A stretch of DNA of 64,000 nucleotides from Seiridium cupressi (taxonomy: Eukaryota; Ascomycota; Sordariomycetes; Amphisphaeriales; Sporocadaceae). Within the stretch, counting starts at the first letter, position 1. Each line of letters starts with the position of its first letter. Below the pieces are notes generated by a model. The model saw only the letters and a list, made by a program, of their open reading frames with translations. It was not told where the DNA came from and did no database searches. A program made the position numbers and the translations under genes. Shown in pieces: positions 55,356 to 64,000 of this stretch. Location: positions 62,001 to 126,000 of the forward strand of contig JARVKI010000086.1 of NCBI GenBank assembly GCA_036674765.1, in the 5' to 3' direction.

Positions 55356-58300
55356 ATGGATGTCTAGTTACGAGGCCATCCCCACTAGTAAATGATACAT
55401 AGTGTCAAGAACTCATGCATCAAGCTTAGTGTTCCTCGAAGGTGCTCGTGACGTATTCCAGGGCTTTCACGTTCATAAGGGTTCCCACCTCTGGCGCGAA
55501 GAGGTATCACAAGTGTCAGCGACCTCGGCGAACTGCGATAAAAGCTTGATCCTGTTGAATGTTGAATCGCAAGTCGGCGAGGAGGCAGCTGATCTTGTTC
55601 GTGAAGGAGAATTGTGTATGCTATCCATATTATTTGAAGCTGTAAGCCGTAACAGCCGCTCAAAACTCGGTCGATCAGCGCGCTCGCTACATTAGTGCTA
55701 CGGGCCGGTGATCCAGGAACTTCTACTGTGGACCATTGGGCACCATCCCAAACAGATGGGATCTCTGCCAAAACATGTCTACATGTGCACGATGAGTGCG
55801 TATGCATCGCATATGGACTTACTTTGATGAAGTAATTTGCAATTGTTTGAGCGAAGTCTGAGGCTACTGTGCGAGTTGTTAATGGCTTGCCAACTGCCAG
55901 CTGCGTTCTGAGAGTCACTGGTCTAGCGGTCACAGGGGCCGGCAACGCCGTGCGGCTTTGGCGCTGGCCTGCGATAACGTACATAGCTGACAAGCCACAG
56001 CGGCAATTCAGATAGCGGTTACGCATCGGTCGATTCATGTTCAGGAGACAGCTAGTCATTGTCCATGCATCTAGATTCCCCAGAGGAGAGATCGTAGTGG
56101 AACCGTCCCATGGCTCGCTGTCGCTAGTGGTGCTTCTAACGCGATACTAGCGATTCCTAGTAGATCCCTGGTCCTTGAAGGCACCGGGACTCCCACAGCC
56201 GGACGTTAGTATAACTAGTGGCGGCGTGGCAGCCACCAGCATTCAGCTGCAGTAGTTCGCACCAGTGCCGTTTAACTTTACAAGTCGAGCATTGTCTCGG
56301 CAAAGCGCGTATGGAGTGACCGGCAGTTCCTGTTGCTTCTGCCATGATGATGTTGTCTGCGTCTTGGAAGACATAACAGCGCTTCATCAGAAAAGTAACC
56401 CGACCATCAAGACCGATCGAGAATTGACTTTAAAATAATATCCAGGTGGAAATCATCCGCGGCATTAATGCTGGCACCATACACCCACAAACCACATCCT
56501 TTCTGTTCAAAACGGGCGGCGGGCGTTTTACTTTTGATTTTGACTTATTACCACGTTCGGTCACCTGCGCCACACGGTATTCCCGTGGCAGGTCTCACAG
56601 CAGAAGCCCTAACTAAAAATCATAACGCTCACAACTAGCCTGTCGCCGTGGCCGAAGTTTCGTTCATGTACTTAATGCGGATCATTGCAATATCTAAGAT
56701 GCCTACCACAAGAGAGAATCAAATGCGACGATCAATTCCGGCAACTTGGAATTGGATGGTTTGAAGGTACCAAGACAATTTCATCGGACATTTCTACTGG
56801 AATGTCCACCTACAATTTACTGGGGAGCTGTGACTTTCTACTGCGGGGTCCCCATCAAGTGGCTGTCTTAACTACGATGTAGTTAGTGCCGCTACAACGA
56901 CACGTTCACGGGAAGATTGCCTGTCATGGAAGTTGTCTCGTACTTATTTTTGGATACATGCAAATTCCCCGAAACAAATCGCAACTATGTGGTAGGTGTC
57001 AATTTGTCCATCGGAACCAACGAGGTGTCCCCATCGCTGTTACTGCTTCTACTACCTACATGTATACCCTTTTTCAGCCTGCTACAGGGGTCTGGCGTTC
57101 CAGAAACCCTCTCCGGGTAAATGGAGGTCTAGTTTTCTACCAGGCACTGTGCCAGCATAAGCTGTCGCGTGACAACTCCGATTGACCGAGAATATATTAA
57201 AATGAGCTCTCCTTCACACTCGCCCACGGTCTCAAATTTTCGATTTCGTCCGTTGAAGTGATGGCGTTGCAGTTGTTGGCGCTTTCTACCATGGCGCAGT
57301 TAAAAAGTCCCTCTGTGGGTCCAACCTAGTGCTTCTGCGAGACTTCCAAATGTGATCGCGGCAACGCAAGGTATATCGGAAATCCGAGCAAGAGAAGCTT
57401 CAAATGGATTTGCTGCTCATAGCATACGTACTGGGTTAATCGAGACTTGAACATCATCGTCGCCCACTGTTTGCTCGGTAATGCAAGCAGGGCATTTTGA
57501 AGAAGCTCCAGGGGTGGAGAGCGCGAGGTTTCCAATGTTCATCCCGTGCCGGGCGTTCGGAAGGCCCGGAGCTGGCATCTGGCCGAGGTCTAGTCAGTGG
57601 CCAGCAAACGCTCGACCAAATGAGAACGCTGGACGGAGATGGTTAGTCATGATTCAAGGTCGAGACTCGGATCCTCAATTGGAGTCTAGGTTATCAAACT
57701 CCTGTGCACTGTACACTGTACACTGTACACTGAGCACTGATCATTGCGACTCCCTGCTCCTTCGTGCGACAACATGATTCAAGATGCTTCGGCAAATTGG
57801 TTCTCCTTGTATTACCTTTGAGCTTTGGCCATTAAAAACAATTCAACGACCGGTCGGATCGAGTTATCTAATGAGACTCTCATGGTGAGGCTTCAACGTA
57901 CTGTAACTCTATCAACCGGCAGCCCGGTAGTTCAAATGTGGTTCGGATATTGAATCGAACCATACTTTCAGGGGCCCTGTTAGTGCATTTCCCGCACGCG
58001 TTTTGCCAGGATCTTCCAGGCTCCCGGAGACTTTCCAAGCAAGCAACGTGCTTCCACTACCAATCACATACATCGACTCACTGCCGAAGTGCTTTTGCAG
58101 CCGGAGACAAAGCCCTGACGTACCATACAGTAGTATCCTTCAGGGTCCAACGCAGCGTACCATTCCAGCTCCAGATAGTGTACGGGGCAGCAGAGACCTT
58201 AAGGCCTAATCGGGCTGGGAGGGTACCTAGTGTGCGCACCGACTACATCTTAGCACCACTTTTGAGATAAGATTGTCGTCGAGTGAATCAAGACCCTAGT

Positions 58301-59012
58301 TTCGATGTACAGGGCCAACCCCAGGGCCCCCCTTTTTTGGTTCTCTTCACACTCGAAGCGTAGCAGACAACTGGAATCCGTTCCCCAGGCTGACCTGAGC
58401 GCTATTTGCTAGCCGGGCAACTCCACGCTACCCAATACTACGTAGAGGTCCCTCCGGTTTCAGCGGAACGATACTTCGGTCCGGCCCCGCGAGATTGCAC
58501 AGCCGGAGTGTTTTGGTAGTTTCATCCTTGACAGCCTAAGAAAACCTTAAAATGATGGGCCAATAACGCAAACAGGTCCCAAAACGATAGATGCCAAGTT
58601 TTGATTCCAGAGCTGCTCGGCGGTCCGTCTCTTTGTACACCTGAGCGTTTGTGGCATTTGGACCTGCATATCAACACACTCGTTTCTTTCCTCCCGCCTA
58701 TTCCATCATCATCCTTACCGTGCCATTGTGCTATTTCACTTGCCAGGATGTCCTGACTAGACGTTTGCCCTTAGCCTCGCTGCGGGAAGCTGGTGGATAC
58801 GCCGCTGACGCGGTACATAGCCCGGGTGGATTTTCATGAGTCGCTCCCCACATGCGGACTGTTAGCGCCGACGTAAATCTTATAAGGAGAAAAGCATATG
58901 TCTTGGAGTATTGTCATCCACACTGAGCTTCTCCATTTTCAAGTTCATCTTCGACCACACTCCTACATGTGAAGATACACACGGGCGTTTCCCAAGGTCG
59001 AACGACGGCGCA
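55356..59012. other. intergenic region with a short minisatellite
   Basis: 3.7 kb. A 224-codon minus-strand ORF (55385-56059) and a short Cys-containing ORF (56157-56387) have no recognised domain. A 7-bp repeat lies at 57707-57738. CGGTCCG occurs at 58477-58483 and 58621-58627 upstream of the membrane-protein gene. Confidence 0.4.
57707..57738. repeat. 7-bp minisatellite (cactgta)n
   Basis: Three perfect cactgta units, then cactgag and cact, giving a self-complementary tract (gtacactgtac) that could form hairpins. Confidence 0.8.
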
Positions 59013-60326
59013 ATGAGTGACGATGATCGAAGTGGCCATGTATTCGCCGTTGCGGTGACCTTCATGGTCTTGACCTGGATCGTGGTCCCGCTTCGTGTCT
59101 ACGTCCGAGCTGTCATGACCAAGTCCTTTGGTCTCGATGACTGGCTGCTCGTCATTACCCAGGTAACTCGCCACGAACCAAAGAGGGCCGAGTATTTGCT
59201 AAGATATTACTGCGTGCAGGCTCTGTTCACGACTTACCTCTCAAGTCAGCTGGGCGGTTGGTATTACGGTACAGGCAGGCACAGGGCGGATCTCACTCCG
59301 GAGAATAATAGCAGAGCTTTGAATGTAGGTGCCGGCTGATATTGGGCGGGTGACTTGGCTAATACGTTGCCAGTTTTGGTTTATTTGCGAGATCTTCTAC
59401 GTCCTTACCGCCACGTCTATCAAGCTCGCTGTCGGCGTCTTTCTAATCCGTCTTTCCGTCGTCAGACTTCACATCTGGGTGCTTCGAGTTCTTATGGTCG
59501 GGAGCGTTGTATTGGGAACGTCATATCTATTCGTCGTCTTGTTCCAATGCAAACCCATCAGCACATTCTGGACAGAGGCCCCCGGTACTCCCGGTAAATG
59601 CTTGGAAAATAACCCAGTGGCTATTACCACCTACGTCGCGTCGGTCATCAATTGCCTCGCAGACTGGTCTTTTGGGATATTACCAATGTTCATCGTATGG
59701 TCGTTGAACATGAAGAAAAAGCTGAGGATTATTGTTATGTGCATCCTGGGGTTTGCTTCCATGTAAGTTATTAGAGCTAGCCCTGGTCTCGATGAGTATC
59801 ACGGACTACCCAGACTAACCAAAATATGTAGTGGAAGCACTGCAACGATCGTTCGAATGTTTTACATCCCCGATATGCTCAATGGGCAAGATTTCTTATG
59901 TGAGCTGGTCAGGATCTTGCCACTTGGAACTCTATTAACATGCCGGTAGGGGCTACAACAAGCTTCGCGATTTGGAGTACCGTGGAGCCAGGTATTGGCA
60001 TAATCGCGACCTCAGTAGCAACCCTCAGACCAATACTGCAGATCATCACGAGCAAGGTGGGACTCTCACGAACGTTCCTATTGAGCAGAAGCTCACCGTG
60101 GCACCACTCCAACGGCTATGTCAAAACAGACGGAAATTCAGTGTCTGGCTTACGGCCGAACGACGGAATAACCACGACGACCGCTGCCGGTCCAACGGAA
60201 CATGTTCTGCCATCATTTGGAAACATACGATCTCGGAGTAGTATGGAGTCCATCGAGTTAGCTGGCATCACGAAAACTGTGGAGGTCTCGTTGTCGAGAG
60301 ACAAGGGTGACATGGTCAAACGCTGA
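59013..60326 (+). CDS. SAT4/PTH11-type rhodopsin-fold integral membrane protein (second)
   Basis: Exons 59013-59162, 59220-59324, 59374-59762, 59832-59899 and 59950-60326, 362 aa; introns 49-69 nt. ATG 59013 starts MSDDDRSGHVFAVAVTFMVLT, the usual start of the group; upstream in-frame codons (to 58911) lack an ATG. Spans: FAVAVTFMVLTWIVVPLRVYV, FGLDDWLLVITQALFTTYL (LDDW motif), FICEIFYVLTATSIKLAVGVFLIRL, IWVLRVLMVGSVVLGTSYLFVVLFQC, ITTYVASVINCLADWSFGILPMFIVW, LRIIVMCILGFASIGSTATIVRM and FAIWSTVEPGIGIIATSVATLRPIL. A polar C-tail follows. Close to the fungal consensus; ligand and role unknown. Confidence 0.87.
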
Positions 60327-63300
60327 CCATTTAAAAAGAAAAAAAAAAGAAAAAAAAACTTAAGAGATGGGTAAAGATTACATTTGACTTTGTTTTGCTA
60401 AAACAAGATGTTCCATTCAAGTAATATATCCGAATGTCAATTTCGGTTTTACGTGGTCCTACATTGTATGTATTCGAGCCACGGCCCGCCATCGAGCCTT
60501 TCGTTGCGGTATCGTCTTCGCACCTTATGGCGTCACTGCACATGCGGACGCGCGTTGGCTTCGCTGAGATTTTTCGTTAAATTAGCCTCTCACCTCGGAT
60601 ACGGAAATTTCGCGCACAGCTTTGTCGAGGTCTGTACTGTCACGTGATGCTTACCCGCTCTGATCGATCAAATATCCCTGCTAGCGCGGGTCCGACTGTG
60701 AGGGCCTAGTTCAGTCTCTGGAGGGGATTGGTAGGAATTGGGTATAATCGTAAGCCTCGTTGTCTAGCTGTATAAACATCAAGACTAATGTAGGTGCATG
60801 GTGTAGGTACGGTATTGGAATAAAGCTTGAGCCCTGCTCTTGCTCCGGCAAGGCGAGCATCATGGTCCGTACCCTGTTCATTACCCTGACCTCACGTGGG
60901 GTTCAGGACTCTTGCACGGACTAGTGACTCTAATCCTAGTCCCTAATGGGTTTGTTCGGACACGCCAACGATAAGACGTAGCTTGCGTGCATGATTGAAC
61001 ATGCACGTGACGCACGCATGCCTGTCTGATCATCAGCCCAGATGGCAGCGAAATCGTTTTGATTACGTAAAAGGAAAACCAAATTAAAATAGTATTGTGC
61101 AAACGAATCTCAACCGCATGTTGGGCGTCATGTCAGCACTAGGGAGACGCAAACGTATATGTGGTAAATCCCGTACATAAGTATCGGAGTGCAGAACAAG
61201 CGACCGGATGGTCGGAAATACGGTAGGCAGGTCAACGTGGCATTGATGGAACGATTTTGCGGCAGTATGACCTGATACACTTGCCGACAAGATCCCTGTC
61301 TTCTCTCGTGGGGCGTTGGAGCTACCTCAATGTTGGCCTACGGTATTCTTAGCAATGCCCATTGTATTGCACGTTGTGAGGAAGCAAGTGTCTCACCCAG
61401 CCAGATTCTTCCTCATCTACAAACAATCTTCAGTTCACATGATGGCTTCATGGTCATGACAGACCTAAAATTATGAGTGTATAATTCCTTCATGTAGGTC
61501 TGCAGGTTAGTTATTGTGCTAGGTCAGTCTTGATGGCCACCATCATTAGGACATGATAGATACTATGGCTCATACGCAAAACTCCTACGAGGAAGAAATC
61601 CAGAAAGACGAAGATCATAGCTGACAGAACATGTAAATGACTGAAGTTGTTCCATCAATAGTGGTACGCGCTGTGGTTGAGCAATGGTGGCAAGAGCTGT
61701 GGTTGGGCAACGCTATGAATGGCTGATACATGCGTATCCATCTAGGCAAAGCAGCCAGAGGAAGAGACTGAGAAAATGTATCTCAAAAAAAGGCCACGAT
61801 AGATTACGCTGCCGTTCGCGGCAGTAAACAGACATGCCAATCGATTGATACCTTTGCTTATACGCTTTCGAACTCTTCATCCACCTTAACCTTCGTCGAG
61901 ATGATTTATCGACCGTTCTGAATGTTCAACGAGTAGGTTCGAATCCCCAAGCAGGGGACTGTTCGATGTCAGCACCCCCTAATCGCACAAAGATACACAT
62001 ATCACCGGTGTGACGGATCTAGCGGACGCGAGCTCCTGAGTCATGGAGTGGTATCGATGATGGTATCTATAATCACACAGCACACAACCACTACGAAGGC
62101 GGAACTTCTATGCTTTGAAACAGAATCGGATTTCAGCTTGAGGAAATTAAGATGACGTTCTGCATGTTTTTCCGGCATAGCGGTTGACTCGGCAGTGAAG
62201 CTAAGATTGGACTTGAGTCATACAGTGGGGGTTGATACCACTTACTGACTTGACTATTTCTAGTCCAGCACAGAAAGTCGCATCCATGCGGACCAGTGAG
62301 TTTCCGCGCCACATATGTTCTTACCCAGACACAGCTCATGACTATCTCGAGAGTATTCTACGCTTTACTGGCCGTGCACCGCATCACGATCCCGTTGCGT
62401 CGGTGATGTATCCTCTCTTTGCACATAGCTCTAAGACGGTGCACTTATAGGTACAAATCACAGCGGCGATAAGACTGTCATCAGACTCTGTACCATTGCT
62501 ACAGTGATATTGAGCACTGATGAGAATGGACATGGAGCATACTTGATATACAAGCCAACAAAACATAACAGACAAAACCTTAGCGCTCAGAAGTTAAGCG
62601 AAAAGTCTTTGGATCAATTAAGCTAATCTGCTCAGCTTCACTTTAATCAAACGGCAGGCCAGTCAATGTATATCCAAAAATGACGGCGCAAAGCCTTAGC
62701 TGGGAGAAGAATAGGTAACAGTGAGGGAGGTATCCCGGCCTAGCTAACAAACAGATGTTAAGTGCACTGTTTTCTCTTTCGATGGCAAATCTAAATGGCA
62801 TAGTCGGTTAACGGATACGAGTAAAATAGAAACTGGATATACAAGATCGCCTTGTACTCAACATCAATCTTAGAAGAAAGACACAACTCAGTAATGCGGC
62901 AGTCCAAAACGCGTTTGGCACCAGCGGCGGGTGTCCGATCAATAATAATCCGCATGCCAGCTTCTCGAGATAAAGCTTTGTAGGTATGAGTCAATGATTC
63001 CATTGCAACAAACCTGGATTGTAGGTTACCAATGGCAATACACGAGAAGTTGGTCCCAGCCAGGACTATGGAAGTTCAGCAGTTCAGCATGGTGAAGAAG
63101 GCGATCTAAAATGAGGCGGATAACCGAACATCCTGTTTGAGTGGCAGCCAGCTGAAATGGCGGTAGTAGGCTGTACCAATGTGCACAATGCAGACTGTCT
63201 CAAAAGTGCTAAAATTAGCCACCCAAATCAACGCACCTATTACATTACACTAACTATCCTCCTCTTGTAAAACTTACTGTTTCTTACAATGATGGCTTCA

Positions 63301-63370
63301 AACACAGGAACAATTTCCCTCAGGGCAGGAGAGCTCATGGTCTCATATTTCTAACTAGGACCGTCTAGCA
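60327..63370. other. intergenic, no gene seen
   Basis: 3.0 kb. It begins with an A-rich tract (60334-60359) after the membrane-protein stop. A ggttcgaatcccc string at 61937-61949 resembles a tRNA B box, but no cloverleaf could be built. No supported gene. Confidence 0.45.
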
Positions 63371-64000
63371 CTAGTCAATATGGTCCATCAGCATATCATC
63401 CATTTGACTAGCATCTTCCGGCATGACTAGGTTTAGGAAGACACCTAGCACTGCGGCGATGATAAAGGGGGTCTGCACAATCAGATTTAGGCCTTGTTCG
63501 AATCCAGAAAGAGCCACATTAGTGCCGGAATATGTCAACATCTTGTCCCACCAATCTGGTTGTGCAACATCCAAAAACCCGATACCCAGCGCCACAGTCA
63601 GAATGAAGCGGTTGCGCCGTGTGTAACGGACTAGGCCTAGTACCCTCAGACCTGCTACCGCGATTGTGCTGTAGAGAAACACCTGCATGCCGCCCAGAAC
63701 GGACGGCGGCATCGCCCCAAAGACAGCCCCAAACTTGCCGAAAATGCCCATCAATATCAGAAAAGCAGAGGCGCACCAGCCAGCACGTCGTGAGGCACAG
63801 CCCGTTATGACAATTACTCCGTTATTACCAGCCTGACTGTTCAGATGTCAGGGCACGATGTTTGATAGCGAATGAGGGGTGGAAACTGATATTAAAGTTG
63901 GGGTGTACTGACCTGACCATGGGCGGACCAGTTCCGAAGGCGCTGACCAAGCTGCCGATGCCATCGCATAAAATTCCGCCCTGGACACGTGCGTTGAACA
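63371..64000 (-). CDS. NCS2 purine (uric acid/xanthine) permease, 5' part outside window
   Basis: Exons 63913-64000 (continuing right) and 63371-63836, with a 76-nt intron; stop TAG at 63371. The readable part covers VQGGILCDGIGSLVSAFGTGPPMVSQAGNNGVIVITGCASRRAG, then FLILMGIFGKFGAVFGAMPPSVLGGMQVFLYSTIAVAGLRVLG and terminal spans. This is the nucleobase-ascorbate transporter family, with the NNGVxxxTG signature loop. In Aspergillus UapA the signature is QNNGVxxLTR; here the Gln position is Gly and the Arg is Gly, which may change purine selectivity. The C-tail is very short (EDASQMDDMLMDHID). Proton symporter in the plasma membrane. Confidence 0.88.

Noticed and set aside
55385..56059. 224-codon open reading frame on the minus strand
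   Set aside because: No domain or family motif, and possible splice sites inside it lead to stops. It is probably chance or debris downstream of the pepsin gene.
56157..56387. short Cys/His-containing ORF resembling a zinc cluster (CSTCKVKRHWC)
   Set aside because: Cys spacing does not fit Zn2Cys6 and no fungal-TF domain follows.
60334..60359. A-rich tract as a retroposon poly-A tail
   Set aside because: No target-site duplication or retroelement sequence is present; it follows a normal gene 3' end.
61937..61949. tRNA-like B box string (ggttcgaatcccc)
   Set aside because: The T-arm stem does not pair, there is no A box at the right distance, and no acceptor stem could be formed.

Overview
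The window comes from a filamentous ascomycete (Pezizomycotina). Protein genes are cut by many short introns (about 46-65 nt) with CTAAC-type branch sites. There are two Zn2Cys6 regulators, two SAT4/PTH11-type rhodopsin-fold membrane proteins, a secreted aspergillopepsin, and a Fot1/pogo transposon wrecked by C-to-T/G-to-A change of the RIP kind. Species cannot be named from the sequence. No tRNA, rRNA or CRISPR was seen. Exon junctions were worked out by hand from splice signals and protein-family continuity; every complete multi-exon model sums to a multiple of three.

Layout. 1-1380: 5' part of an MFS sugar/quinate-type transporter. 2638-3446: a dead 3-hydroxyanthranilate 3,4-dioxygenase (3-HAO). 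4165-18869: a catabolic block holding ACMS decarboxylase (ACMSD), Zn2Cys6 factor 1, a gentisate-dioxygenase-type bicupin, an FAD aromatic monooxygenase, a RidA-family putative 2-aminomuconate deaminase, an alpha/beta hydrolase, an ALDH8A1/AMSDH-like aldehyde dehydrogenase and a DUF1338/HglS-type 2-oxoadipate dioxygenase. 19474-22156: Zn2Cys6 factor 2, with an apparent AT-AC intron and a 17-nt exon inside the zinc cluster. 23119-31186: AtuA/DUF1446 protein, MDR oxidoreductase, a second alpha/beta hydrolase and a flavin-dependent NtaA/SnaA-type monooxygenase. 32490-33560: SDR pseudogene. 34294-38123: secreted nucleoside-hydrolase-like protein and tannase/feruloyl esterase. 38901-39377: relic of a second AtuA gene. 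41554-42900 and 59013-60326: SAT4-type membrane proteins. 46841-48860: GC-rich phospholipase-D-like protein. 49052-51166: RIP-degraded pogo element. 53694-55355: aspergillopepsin. 63371-64000: 3' part of an NCS2 purine permease.

How the genes may work together (inference). 3-HAO, ACMSD, AMSDH-like ALDH and RidA are the enzyme set of the bacterial nba/amn-type route: 3-hydroxyanthranilate to ACMS, to 2-aminomuconate semialdehyde, to 2-aminomuconate, to 4-oxalocrotonate. A DUF1338 enzyme would finish it by turning 2-oxoadipate into 2-hydroxyglutarate, and the MDR enoyl-reductase-like enzyme could supply the missing reduction. The FAD monooxygenase, bicupin and hydrolase look like front-end steps on an aromatic or arylamide substrate. 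The local 3-HAO is broken, so ring cleavage must come from the bicupin, from a 3-HAO elsewhere, or the pathway is being lost.
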